In this document: in pieces, positions 36,055 to 44,432 of the stretch
Position numbering within the stretch: position 1 is the stretch's first letter
Layout: the number at the start of each line of letters is the position of its first letter
Assembly (NCBI RefSeq): GCF_029537735.1
Contig: NZ_JARPUQ010000001.1
Span: forward strand, 115,468-179,467
Direction: 5' to 3'
From: Robiginitalea aestuariiviva
Lineage (GTDB): Bacteria; Bacteroidota; Bacteroidia; Flavobacteriales; Flavobacteriaceae
DNA length: 64,000 bases
Position numbers and translations under genes: made by a program
The notes under the pieces: model-generated
What the model was told of the DNA's origin: nothing
Seen by the model: the letters and a program-made list of their open reading frames with translations, nothing else
The model's database searches: none

Positions 36055-36783
36055 ATGAGCAGGGACATATTACCGTACAAGGATTCCGAACTGGGGAAAA
36101 AACAACAGGTCCGCCAGATGTTCGATACCATTTCGGGCAATTACGACGGGCTGAACCGGGTGATTACCCTGGGGCTGGACCAGGGGTGGCGCCGCCGGCT
36201 GGTGCGCCTGGTTAGCCAAAACAACCCCCGGGATGTGCTGGATATCGCTACCGGCACCGGAGACCTGGCCCTGGCCCTGGCCAAGGCCGGCGCCACCCGC
36301 GTGGTGGGCCTGGACCTGGCGCCTGGTATGCTGGAGGTGGGGCGGAAAAAAGTGACCCGGCAGGGGCTGGATGCCCGGGTGGAAATGGTGGAGGGCGACA
36401 GCGAAGCCCTGGAATTCCCGGATGCCTCCTTCGATGCCGTTACCGTGGCCTTCGGGGTGCGGAATTTTGAAAACCTGGAAAAAGGCCTGGCGGAAATCTA
36501 CCGGGTGCTGCGCCCTGGGGGTACCCTGGCCATCCTGGAGACCTCCGTCCCCGAAAAGCAACCCTTCCGCTGGGGGTACCAGCTCTACGGCCGCTACCTG
36601 CTGCCCCGGATCGGGAAATGGTTCTCCCGTGACGGTTCGGCCTACGCCTACCTTTCCGAATCCGCAGCCGCCTTTCCCTATGGCCAGCGCTTCAACAATA
36701 TTTTGGGAAAAATCGGGTTTATAGGTATGAAACACCGGCCCCAGACATTCGGGGTTGCTGCCATATATGTTGCCACAAAATAA
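36055..36783 (+). CDS. menG: Demethylmenaquinone methyltransferase (MenG/UbiE)
   Basis: 242 residues from ATG 36055; a longer in-frame open stretch upstream runs through the promoter and is rejected. Last step of menaquinone synthesis, C-methylation with SAM. KQQVRQMFDTISGNYDGLNR, LDIATGTGDLALALAKAGA, VAFGVRNFENLEKGLAEIYR and LRPGGTLAILE are family motifs. The pair menG-porT is a conserved order in this phylum as I recall it. Confidence 0.95.
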   Translation: MSRDILPYKDSELGKKQQVRQMFDTISGNYDGLNRVITLGLDQGWRRRLVRLVSQNNPRDVLDIATGTGDLALALAKAGATRVVGLDLAPGMLEVGRKKVTRQGLDARVEMVEGDSEALEFPDASFDAVTVAFGVRNFENLEKGLAEIYRVLRPGGTLAILETSVPEKQPFRWGYQLYGRYLLPRIGKWFSRDGSAYAYLSESAAAFPYGQRFNNILGKIGFIGMKHRPQTFGVAAIYVATK

Positions 36784-36787
36784 GGCT

Positions 36788-37480
36788 ATGACCAAAATCG
36801 TTTCGCTCTGTTGCGCCCTGCTCCTGGCACAGGGGCTGTTTGCGCAATTCAACGAGGACCCCATCCTGAACCTGCAGAGCGAAGACGAAAAATTCCTCAA
36901 CTGGGGGTATTACCTGGGGTTTAACCAATACGATTTTAAATTCACCTACCGCAACGACCTGCCCGAGGTGCTGGTGGATAAATCCATCGGCTTTAACGTG
37001 GGGCTGATCGGGGAGTTGCGCCTGAATGAATTCCTGGACGTGCGTTTTGAACCCGGCCTGTTCTATACCAGCCGCCTGCTGGGCTTTCCCGGATTCGATA
37101 ACCAGACGGACGCCCTCAGGGAGGTGAAATCCACCTACATCAGCTTCCCGCTCCTTCTCAAGGTTAGTGCCCGCCGGCTGGGCAATTGGAAACCCTTTGT
37201 GATCGGAGGCGGCAGCATGGCCCTGAACCTGGGCTCCAACGAGGATTCCCTGGACGACAACAGCAGTGGCAATTTCCGGATGAAGCAACAGGTCTTCAAC
37301 TACGAACTGGGCTTCGGGATCGATTTTTACCTGGAGTACTTCAAGTTTTCCCCATCCATCCGCGGGGTGTTTGCCATCACGGACGAACTGGTACCGGATA
37401 CGGACCCCAACAGCCCCTGGACAGGCAACATCAATGCCATGCACACGCGCGGCATCTTCGTGAATTTCACCTTTGAATAA
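36788..37480 (+). CDS. porT: Type IX secretion system protein PorT (SprT)
   Basis: 230 residues from ATG 36788, 4 bases after menG. Signal peptide (MTKIVSLCCALLLAQGLFAQ) then an eight-stranded-type outer-membrane barrel with aromatic strand ends (GYYLGFNQYDFKFTYR, LRLNEFLDVRFEPGLFYTS, KSTYISFPLLLKVSARR, YELGFGIDFYLEYFKFSPSI, GIFVNFTFE). PorT is an essential part of the type IX secretion and gliding machinery. Sequence and position next to menG both support the call. Confidence 0.85.
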   Translation: MTKIVSLCCALLLAQGLFAQFNEDPILNLQSEDEKFLNWGYYLGFNQYDFKFTYRNDLPEVLVDKSIGFNVGLIGELRLNEFLDVRFEPGLFYTSRLLGFPGFDNQTDALREVKSTYISFPLLLKVSARRLGNWKPFVIGGGSMALNLGSNEDSLDDNSSGNFRMKQQVFNYELGFGIDFYLEYFKFSPSIRGVFAITDELVPDTDPNSPWTGNINAMHTRGIFVNFTFE

Positions 37481-37483
37481 GCC

Positions 37484-38191
37484 TCAGGCTTTCCTTTTGA
37501 TTTCGTAGAGCAGGATAGCCCCGGCCGTGGCCACATTCAGGCTTTCCGCCTGCCCGAAAGCGGGAACGCAGACCACCTGGTCCAGCAAGGCCCGCACCGG
37601 CGCGGATACCCCGTGGGACTCGCTCCCCAGCACCAGCACCCCCTTGTCCGGTAAAGTAACCGAGGCTGCCGGGGCGCCCTCCATACTGGCGCCGAACAGC
37701 GGCAGGCCACTCTGGGGCAGGACCTCCTCCAGCGGCAGGTAATGCACCCCTACCCGGGCCAGGGAGCCCATGGTGGCCTGCAGCACCTTGGGGTTAAAAC
37801 AGTCTACGGTGTCCGGGCTGCAAACCAGCTCGCGGATACCAAACCAGTCGCACAGGCGGATCAGGGTGCCCAGGTTGCCCGGGTCCCGCACCCCGTCCAG
37901 GGCCAGTACCCAGCCGCTCCAGGCCGGCGGGTGCAACTCCGGGATATGGAAGACCCCCAGGGTGCGGTTGGGTTGCACCAGGGCGCTCATTTTCTGGAGT
38001 TCCGCCCCGGTAACGGCCTCGGCCCCCGCCAGCAGGTCCGGTTCGGTGCTGTAGATACGGTAGGGTTCCAGGCCTCCTTCCAACAGTTCCGAAACCACCT
38101 TGACCCCCTCGGCCAGGAACAGGCCGTGCCGGGTTCGGTACTTTTTTTGATGCAGGCTACGTATAAGCTTTAAATCGTTTTTGGCAACCAT
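37484..38191 (-). CDS. TrmH/SpoU family RNA 2'-O-methyltransferase
   Basis: 235 residues. N-terminal substrate-binding part (IRSLHQKKYRTRHGLFLAEG) and a C-terminal SPOUT knot domain with the three motifs VRDPGNLGTLIRLCDWF, VLVLGSESHGVS and ESLNVATAGAILLYE. Methylates ribose in rRNA or tRNA; the target nucleotide is not predictable. Convergent with porT, 3 bases between stops. Confidence 0.92.
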   Translation of the reverse strand: MVAKNDLKLIRSLHQKKYRTRHGLFLAEGVKVVSELLEGGLEPYRIYSTEPDLLAGAEAVTGAELQKMSALVQPNRTLGVFHIPELHPPAWSGWVLALDGVRDPGNLGTLIRLCDWFGIRELVCSPDTVDCFNPKVLQATMGSLARVGVHYLPLEEVLPQSGLPLFGASMEGAPAASVTLPDKGVLVLGSESHGVSAPVRALLDQVVCVPAFGQAESLNVATAGAILLYEIKRKA

Positions 38192-38201
38192 CCAAATAGT
38201 T

Positions 38202-38209
38202 TAATTTTG
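38202..38209 (+). promoter_or_regulatory. -7 promoter element for the TamL-like gene, abutting the start
   Basis: TAATTTTG matches TAnnTTTG and ends 6 bases before ATG 38216. An alternative ATG lies at 38234. Confidence 0.55.
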
Positions 38210-38215
38210 AGCGAT

Positions 38216-40798
38216 ATGAAGGTCTGTGGCCGCATGGCGGGGATCCCCCCAAAAATAGGATTATTCTTGCTGGGGATCAGCATTTGTTCCTGCAATGCCC
38301 TGAAACGGGTGGAGGACGATCAACTCCTGCTCACCGATTACGCCATTTACGCAGACAGCACCCGGGTAACGGACGCAGACGTGAACAGCCTGGTGCTGCA
38401 AAAACCCAACAGCCGCGTACTGGGCTTTCCCCTTCGCCTGCACCTGTACAACCTGGCAAAAAAAGATGCGGACTCTTCCTTCCAGGCCTGGCTGCACCGC
38501 AAGGAAGGACGGGAAGCACGCCTGGAGCGCCTGCTCTCCCGCAAGCAGGTGGGCCGCCTGGGCGAATCCTTCCTGGTGAGCGGGTACAGCCAGTGGCTTA
38601 AGCGGGTAGGCGAAGCCCCCGTGGTGGTGGATACCGCCCGCATTGAGCGCAGCCTGAGACGGCTGGGCGCCTACTACTACAACCGCGGGTATTTTGATTA
38701 CAGCACCCGTTTTGAAGTGGACAGCACGGGTCGCAAACGGGCCCGCACCCGCTACCTGATTGACCTGGGCGAACCCTACACCATCGATTCCCTGGACCAC
38801 GACATTGCCTCCCCGGCCCTGGATTCCCTGTACCGCCTGCACCGCAGCGGCAGCCAGGTGCAAACCGGCGACCGCTACGACCTGGACCACTTTACCCGGG
38901 AACGCGAACGCCTGACCGCCATCTTCCGGAATTCGGGGGTCTGGAATTTCCAGGAGAGCTCCATTACCTTTCTGATCCTGCGGGATACCCTGACTTCGGA
39001 CCAGGAAATGGAGGTGACCCTGAATGTGGAAAACCTCCGAAGCCGCGGAGACAGCGCCGCCACCTCCTCGGAGTACCGCATCCACCGGATGGGCAACATC
39101 AACATCTACCCGGACCACAATTACCTGCAACAGGGCCAGCCCATGGACACCCTGCACTTCGATAATTACATCTTCCACTACAACGGGAAGCTGCGCTACC
39201 GCCCCCAGGCCATTACCGAAGCGATCTTCCTGCAACAGGACAGCGTATACCGGGACATCGACCGGCTTCGCACCTACCGCAAAATTGCCAGCCTGAACAC
39301 CTTCCGGTACCCCAATATCGAGCTGCTGGAGGCGCCGGGGGACCGGCTGGATGCCAACATCTACCTGAGCGCCCGGCCCAAGAATTCCCTGAGCGTGGAT
39401 TTTGACCTGACCCACTCCAACATCCGCCGGGTGGGGGTGGGCCTTGGGGCTGCCCTGATTACCCGGAACGTCTTTAACGGGGCCGAAACCCTGAGCCTTT
39501 CGGCCAACGGAAGCTTCGGGCTGCTGAGCGAAGATGCCCTGGGCGAGGATTTCTTCTCCGAAATCAGCGGGGAGATCAACCTGACCTTCCCCCGCATCTG
39601 GATGCTGCCCTTTGTGAACACCCGCAAAATCATCCCCTTCTACATGTTGCCCCAGACCCGGGTGCGCCTGGGGACCAGTTTCCAGAAGAACCTGGGGTTG
39701 GACAAGCAGACCTTCAATTCCATCCTGGGGTATAACTGGCAACCGGACGACTTTCGCCGCAACCAGTTTGAACTCCTGAACGTAGAGTTTGTGCGGAACG
39801 TAAACGACAACCGCTTCTTTAATGTCTATCGCAGTACCTACCAGCGCCTGGACAATGTGGCAGAGGCCTATGAGGGAAACCCGGCTACCGCGGGCTTCTT
39901 CGAGGCCACGGACGACCCGGCAGACCCCCTTCGCCTGAGCATCCCCGAAGGCACCACCGGCTTTACCCGGGCCATCCTGGAAGAAGGGCTGGCGCCCGTG
40001 GGCTCCACCGCCTATACGGAGGTTTTCCGGGTGGAGGAGCGGCGGCGGCGCCTGACCGAAAACAACCTTATTTTTACTTCCAACTATACCTTTACCAAAA
40101 ACACCAAGGCAGACATTAACGACAACAGCTTCTACCAGTTGCGGTGGAAGATCGAAAGCGCAGGCAACCTGCTCTCGGGCCTTTCCCGCCTTCTTTCCTT
40201 CGAACAAAACGACGCGGGCGAACGCCTGGTGTTCGGGGTGCCCTACTCCCAGTATGTAAAAACGGAGGTAGACTTTATCCGCCACTGGGAAACGGTGCCG
40301 GGCAGCGTGCTGGCCTTCCGGGCCTTTACCGGCCTGGCCGTGCCCTACGGCAATTCCGGAGACATCCCCTTCGTGCGGTCCTACTTTGCAGGCGGGTCCA
40401 ACGACAACCGGGCCTGGTTCCCCTATACCCTGGGGCCGGGAAGCACCCGCAACCTGAACGACTTTAACGAAGCCAACTTCAAAATCGCCCTGAACCTGGA
40501 GTACCGTTTCCCCTTGGTGGGGAACCTGAAAGGCGCCCTCTTTGGCGACCTGGGCAACATCTGGAACCTCTGGGACAACGAAGATGACCCCGCGGCCACC
40601 TTTTCCGGCATCAGTTCCCTTCGCGATATCGCCCTGGGTACGGGGTTTGGGCTGCGGTACGATTTCACCTATTTCGTCTTCCGGGCAGACCTGGGGTTCA
40701 AGACCTACAACCCGGCCGACCCGCTGTCCGACCGTTGGTTCCGGTCTTATAATTTTGCCAACTCCGTACTGCAGATCGGAATTAATTACCCGTTTTAA
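38216..40798 (+). CDS. TamL-like Omp85 outer-membrane lipoprotein
   Basis: 860 residues from ATG 38216 (38234 is possible; a TTG at 38207 falls within the promoter). The lipobox GISICSC marks a lipidated N-terminus, the mark of TamL, the Bacteroidota form of TamA. POTRA-like repeats fill residues about 30-370 (ERSLRRLGAYYYNRGYFDYS, FDNYIFHYNGKLRYRPQAI). The last 450 residues form the barrel; FFAGGSNDNRAW-type motif (SYFAGGSNDNRAWFPYTLGP) is the Omp85 loop L6 region, and the end FANSVLQIGINYPF is a barrel terminus. Inserts or moves envelope proteins. No tamB lies nearby. Confidence 0.88.
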   Translation: MKVCGRMAGIPPKIGLFLLGISICSCNALKRVEDDQLLLTDYAIYADSTRVTDADVNSLVLQKPNSRVLGFPLRLHLYNLAKKDADSSFQAWLHRKEGREARLERLLSRKQVGRLGESFLVSGYSQWLKRVGEAPVVVDTARIERSLRRLGAYYYNRGYFDYSTRFEVDSTGRKRARTRYLIDLGEPYTIDSLDHDIASPALDSLYRLHRSGSQVQTGDRYDLDHFTRERERLTAIFRNSGVWNFQESSITFLILRDTLTSDQEMEVTLNVENLRSRGDSAATSSEYRIHRMGNINIYPDHNYLQQGQPMDTLHFDNYIFHYNGKLRYRPQAITEAIFLQQDSVYRDIDRLRTYRKIASLNTFRYPNIELLEAPGDRLDANIYLSARPKNSLSVDFDLTHSNIRRVGVGLGAALITRNVFNGAETLSLSANGSFGLLSEDALGEDFFSEISGEINLTFPRIWMLPFVNTRKIIPFYMLPQTRVRLGTSFQKNLGLDKQTFNSILGYNWQPDDFRRNQFELLNVEFVRNVNDNRFFNVYRSTYQRLDNVAEAYEGNPATAGFFEATDDPADPLRLSIPEGTTGFTRAILEEGLAPVGSTAYTEVFRVEERRRRLTENNLIFTSNYTFTKNTKADINDNSFYQLRWKIESAGNLLSGLSRLLSFEQNDAGERLVFGVPYSQYVKTEVDFIRHWETVPGSVLAFRAFTGLAVPYGNSGDIPFVRSYFAGGSNDNRAWFPYTLGPGSTRNLNDFNEANFKIALNLEYRFPLVGNLKGALFGDLGNIWNLWDNEDDPAATFSGISSLRDIALGTGFGLRYDFTYFVFRADLGFKTYNPADPLSDRWFRSYNFANSVLQIGINYPF

Positions 40799-40810
40799 AA
40801 CGGATATTAT

Positions 40811-40818
40811 TACTTTTG
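40811..40818 (+). promoter_or_regulatory. -7 promoter element for fbaA-accD
   Basis: TACTTTTG matches TAnnTTTG, 34 bases before the fbaA ATG. Confidence 0.6.
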
Positions 40819-40852
40819 TCGCAGCAATTATCTAACCAAGAAATCCATACAT

Positions 40853-41920
40853 ATGGCCCATTCCATTAAACCGGGCGTAGCCACCGGAGACGAAGTGCAG
40901 GCGATTTTCCAATACGCAAAGGAAAAAGGTTTCGCCCTTCCCGCCGTAAACGTGATCGGCTCGGACACCATTAACGGCGTCATGGAAACCGCCGCCGCCC
41001 TGAAGGCGCCGGTCATTATACAGTTCTCCAACGGGGGAGCTCAATTCAACGCAGGCAAAGGCCTGTCTAACGAGAATCAGCGCGCTGCCATCCTGGGGGC
41101 CGTGGCCGGGGCCAAACACGTGCACCAGCTGGCCGAGGCCTACGGGGCCACCGTGATCCTGCATACGGATCACTGCGCCAAGAAGCTGCTGCCCTGGATT
41201 GACGGGCTCCTGGACGCCAGCGAAGAGCATTTTAACGCTACCGGAAAGCCCCTGTTCTCTTCCCATATGATTGACCTTTCGGAGGAACCCATTGAGGAAA
41301 ACATCGAGATCTGCAAGGAGTACCTGGCCCGAATGAGCAAAATGAACATGACCCTGGAAATTGAACTCGGGATCACCGGGGGAGAGGAAGACGGGGTAGA
41401 CAATACCGATGTGGACGATTCCAAACTCTATACCCAGCCCGAGGAAGTGGCCTATGCGTACGAGGAACTCTCCAAGGTGAGCCACCGCTTTACCATTGCG
41501 GCGGCCTTCGGGAACGTCCATGGGGTTTACAAGCCGGGGAACGTGAAACTCACGCCTAAAATCCTGAAGAACTCTCAGGAGTACATCAGCGAGAAATACG
41601 GGGTGGGCCACAACCACATCGACTTCGTATTCCACGGCGGTTCCGGGTCTACCCTGGAGGAAATCCGGGAAGCCATCTCCTACGGGGTCATCAAAATGAA
41701 CATCGATACGGACCTGCAATACGCCTTTACCACCGGCGTGCGGGACTATATGAAGGACAAGGGGGCCTACCTGCAGGCGCAGATCGGGAACCCGGAAGGG
41801 GCAGACCAGCCCAACAAGAAATACTACGACCCCAGGGTCTGGCTGCGCGAGGGCGAAAAAACCTTTGTGGAGCGGCTGAAGAAAGCCTTCGAAGACCTGA
41901 ACAACGTTCATACCCTCTAA
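40853..41920 (+). CDS. fbaA: Class II fructose-bisphosphate aldolase
   Basis: 355 residues, the long class IIA form. Zinc-dependent cleavage of fructose 1,6-bisphosphate. ILHTDHCAKKLLPWIDG supplies the catalytic Asp and zinc His; ELGITGGEEDGVDNTD, AAAFGNVHGVYKPG (zinc His) and VFHGGSGSTLEEI (zinc His and phosphate loop) follow. accD begins 30 bases later. Confidence 0.96.
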   Translation: MAHSIKPGVATGDEVQAIFQYAKEKGFALPAVNVIGSDTINGVMETAAALKAPVIIQFSNGGAQFNAGKGLSNENQRAAILGAVAGAKHVHQLAEAYGATVILHTDHCAKKLLPWIDGLLDASEEHFNATGKPLFSSHMIDLSEEPIEENIEICKEYLARMSKMNMTLEIELGITGGEEDGVDNTDVDDSKLYTQPEEVAYAYEELSKVSHRFTIAAAFGNVHGVYKPGNVKLTPKILKNSQEYISEKYGVGHNHIDFVFHGGSGSTLEEIREAISYGVIKMNIDTDLQYAFTTGVRDYMKDKGAYLQAQIGNPEGADQPNKKYYDPRVWLREGEKTFVERLKKAFEDLNNVHTL

Positions 41921-41950
41921 GCGGAGGGCGCTCAACCAAATTTCCAAACT

Positions 41951-42826
41951 ATGTCGTCCTGGTTTAAACGCAAAGAGAAGGGAATACAAACGGCCACCGA
42001 AGAGAAGAAAGACACCCCCAAGGGCCTGTGGTACAAATCCCCCACCGGCAAGATTGTGGAGTCCGAGGAACTCGCGCGCAACTTTTATGTAAGCCCTGAA
42101 GACGATTACCACGTCCGCATCGGCAGCAAGGAGTACTTCTCCATCCTCTTTGACGACAATACCTTTAAGGAACTCGACGCCAAGGTTTCTTCCAAAGACC
42201 CGCTGAAGTTCGAAGACACCAAAAAGTATTCGGACCGCCTCAAGGCTGCCGAGAAGAAAACCGGCCTGAAAGATGCCGTACGCACCGCCGTGGGCCCTTC
42301 CATGGGCAAGGACCTGGTTATTGCCTGTATGGATTTTGCCTTTATCGGGGGCTCCATGGGTAGCGTGGTCGGGGAAAAAATAGCCCGGGCCATCGATTAT
42401 GCCGTCGCGCACAACCTGCCCTTTGTGATGATTTCAAAATCCGGGGGTGCGCGCATGATGGAAGCTGCCCTTTCGCTGATGCAGCTGGCCAAGACCTCGG
42501 CCAAGCTGGCGCAGCTGGCCGAAGCCGGACTACCGTATATTTCCCTGTGTACGGACCCCACTACCGGGGGTACCACCGCTTCCTATGCCATGCTGGGAGA
42601 TATCAACATTGCAGAACCGGGTGCCCTGATCGGGTTTGCCGGCCCCCGCGTAGTTAAGGAAGCTACCGGGAAAGACCTGCCTCCGGGCTTCCAGACCGCC
42701 GAATTTGTACAGGAACACGGTTTTTTGGACTTTATCGTTCACCGGAAAGACCTGAAACAAAAGATCAACCTCTATCTGGACCTGATCCAGAACCAACCCC
42801 TGCGCCAGCCGGCCGAGGCCGAATAA
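41951..42826 (+). CDS. accD: Acetyl-CoA carboxylase carboxyltransferase beta subunit, zinc finger lost
   Basis: 291 residues. Transfers carboxyl from biotin to acetyl-CoA in the first step of fatty acid synthesis, together with AccA encoded elsewhere. The crotonase-type core is intact: [58 protein letters not shown] and [15 protein letters not shown]. In E. coli a four-cysteine zinc ribbon precedes the core; here the aligned segment ([20 protein letters not shown]) has no cysteine. From memory this is shared by flavobacterial AccD proteins. Confidence 0.95.
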   Translation: MSSWFKRKEKGIQTATEEKKDTPKGLWYKSPTGKIVESEELARNFYVSPEDDYHVRIGSKEYFSILFDDNTFKELDAKVSSKDPLKFEDTKKYSDRLKAAEKKTGLKDAVRTAVGPSMGKDLVIACMDFAFIGGSMGSVVGEKIARAIDYAVAHNLPFVMISKSGGARMMEAALSLMQLAKTSAKLAQLAEAGLPYISLCTDPTTGGTTASYAMLGDINIAEPGALIGFAGPRVVKEATGKDLPPGFQTAEFVQEHGFLDFIVHRKDLKQKINLYLDLIQNQPLRQPAEAE

Positions 42827-42844
42827 AGCGCAGCTTTCAATACC

Positions 42845-42876
42845 AAAACCCCGGACCTGACGGCCCGGGGTTTTTT
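42845..42876 (+). terminator. Intrinsic terminator after accD
   Basis: Perfect 10-bp stem AAAACCCCGG/CCGGGGTTTT with a 10-base loop, then T bases. Confidence 0.9.
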
Positions 42877-42894
42877 CTTGGGATACTCCAATGA

Positions 42895-43761
42895 TCAGGG
42901 ACGCATACGCCGCCGCAGTTGTACGGTCTCCACGGTCCCGTCCGCGCGGGTAAGCTCGCCAAAGGCATCACAGCTGCCATCCCCGAAATCCAGGCTGGCC
43001 GTGGCTTCATTCCGTTGAATTTCCAGCACCCCGCTCACAAGAAAGCGGCAGCTGGCTTCCCGGCGCAGGGGCTCCAATACCGTCCGGCTAAAGGTATTCC
43101 CCAGGGGGCCGGTGAAGGACTGGCTGCCCGTAATCAGGAAGACATTGTCTCCCCAGAACCCACTGCCAAAGCCTTCGACCCATTCGCGGGTGCGGTTCCC
43201 GTTCCAGGTAGCCGTCTGCCCGTCGGGCCAGGTGGCCGCAAAACCGGATTGTACCTCGGACTGGGGGTTACCCTGCCCGTTGTCCAGCACCCGCAGTACA
43301 TGGGCCCCGCCTTCCACGGCAATGCCATTGAAGGTGAAGTCCGCGAGGGAAAGCTCGAAGGTGCGGGAAGCCGCTTCGGGGTTGCGGGCAAACTCCAGGG
43401 TCAGGATGCCGGTCAGGACATTGCCATTGGGCATCTCGCACCCTTCCCCGAAGTCCACGGTGCGGGTTACGGTGGTTTCGGTACGCACGGTGGTTACCGT
43501 GGCGCAATCCGGGATCAGACCCGCAAAGGCAGGGCCTTTCCCCGAGGCAGACATCTCGTCTTCATAGACTTCCTCCCCCAGGTTCACGAGTTCTTCCGAA
43601 ATCCATTCGGATTCATCGGCCTGCAAGAGTACGGCTGTGTCCAGGGACTCGCCGGTTTCGGCCAGGTCCGTGGTTTCGGCTTCCTTTTCACAGGAAACCA
43701 GGGCAAAGGCGGCTACCCCCAGAAGGGCCAGCCGGCGCAAAGAAATTTGAGGCGTTTTCAT
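42895..43761 (-). CDS. Putative lipoprotein, unknown function
   Basis: 288 residues. Signal peptide and lipobox FALVSC (Cys24). An acidic linker (residues 25-75) precedes a beta-rich domain with alternating Thr and charged strands (TVTTVRTETTVTRTVDFGEG, NVLTGILTLEF). The motif pair DFGEGCE and DFGDGSCDAFG marks two related halves. I do not recognise a named family; similar surface lipoproteins occur in Bacteroidota. Confidence 0.7.
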   Translation of the reverse strand: MKTPQISLRRLALLGVAAFALVSCEKEAETTDLAETGESLDTAVLLQADESEWISEELVNLGEEVYEDEMSASGKGPAFAGLIPDCATVTTVRTETTVTRTVDFGEGCEMPNGNVLTGILTLEFARNPEAASRTFELSLADFTFNGIAVEGGAHVLRVLDNGQGNPQSEVQSGFAATWPDGQTATWNGNRTREWVEGFGSGFWGDNVFLITGSQSFTGPLGNTFSRTVLEPLRREASCRFLVSGVLEIQRNEATASLDFGDGSCDAFGELTRADGTVETVQLRRRMRP

Positions 43762-43867
43762 AAGAATGCAATTTTTTTGTTAACATTCCTTTGACACCCT
43801 GTGGGGTTCAAAGGTTTAATGGACTGAAATAATCCCCTGATCCCGAAGGGACAATAAAAAATAATAC

Positions 43868-43875
43868 TATCTTTG
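43868..43875 (+). promoter_or_regulatory. -7 promoter element for rpsO
   Basis: TATCTTTG matches TAnnTTTG; the rpsO ATG is 79 bases further on, leaving a structured leader. Confidence 0.65.
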
Positions 43876-43892
43876 CAGCCTGATTGGAAACC

Positions 43893-43924
43893 TCCGGTCA
43901 TTACGGACGCAAGGTGCGTCCGGA
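43893..43924 (+). ncRNA. Structured rpsO leader (possible S15 autoregulatory site)
   Basis: CGGACGCA (43904-43911) and TGCGTCCG (43915-43922) form a perfect 8-bp hairpin with loop AGG. An alternative fold pairs TCCGG (43893-43897) with CCGGA (43920-43924) and keeps ACGCA/TGCGT as a coaxial inner stem with a 9-base bulge on the 5' side. Such competing folds occur in known S15 leaders of other phyla. Confidence 0.45.
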
Positions 43925-43954
43925 TACATAAAAATCATTTACAACAATATTGGC

Positions 43955-44224
43955 ATGTATTTAACCAAAGAAAACAAAGCCGAAATTTTCAAGAAATTCG
44001 GCGGAGCTGAAAGCAACACCGGGTCTACTGAAGGGCAGATCGCCCTTTTCACCACCCGGATTAACCACCTCACCGGCCACCTGAAGAAGAACCAGAAGGA
44101 CTTCAACACCGAGCGGGCCCTGGTGAAACTGGTAGGAAAGCGCCGCAGCCTCCTGGATTACCTCAAGAAGAAGGATATCGAGAAGTACCGTGCGCTCATC
44201 AAAGAGCTGAACATCAGAAAATAA
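43955..44224 (+). CDS. rpsO: 30S ribosomal protein S15
   Basis: 89 residues, full length. Binds 16S rRNA helices 20-22. [30 protein letters not shown] and [20 protein letters not shown] are conserved, including the NTGS and RRxLLDYL elements. Linked to pnp as in many bacteria. Confidence 0.97.
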   Translation: MYLTKENKAEIFKKFGGAESNTGSTEGQIALFTTRINHLTGHLKKNQKDFNTERALVKLVGKRRSLLDYLKKKDIEKYRALIKELNIRK

Positions 44225-44230
44225 GCATTT

Positions 44231-44258
44231 CAGGGGAGCCTTCGGGTTCCCCTGTTTT
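44231..44258 (+). terminator. Hairpin terminator after rpsO
   Basis: CAGGGGAGCC and GGTTCCCCTG pair (one G-T wobble) around a stable TTCG loop, followed by TTTT. It probably ends part of the rpsO transcript before pnp. Confidence 0.65.
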
Positions 44259-44341
44259 GTATATTGGCGGCCGTGAGGCCCCCACCCTACAAGCCCTTAA
44301 TCGCTAAGGCAAACTTAAAAAGCTTACTTCCGGCTTTTCAT

Positions 44342-44395
44342 TGGTCTGACCCACACAACAACACAACCCTGACCGTCCGGTAAGACGGTAGACCA
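44342..44395 (+). ncRNA. Structured pnp leader
   Basis: Inner stem ACCGTC/GACGGT (44372-44377, 44384-44389) is directly continued on its 3' side by AGACCA (44390-44395), which pairs with TGGTCT (44342-44347), leaving a 24-base bulge. In enterobacteria the pnp leader hairpin is cleaved by RNase III and then used for autocontrol by PNPase; a similar role here is inference. The 208-base gap also contains a weak AAAAGC/GCTTTT hairpin at about 44318. Confidence 0.45.
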
Positions 44396-44432
44396 TTGTT
44401 TAATTTTTACCTCAGGGTAACAATACCATTTT

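Noticed and set aside
36000-36060. Longer start for menG at 35956
   Set aside because: The extra 33 residues are rich in Arg and Pro and cover the TATCTTTG promoter; ATG 36055 starts the conserved sequence.
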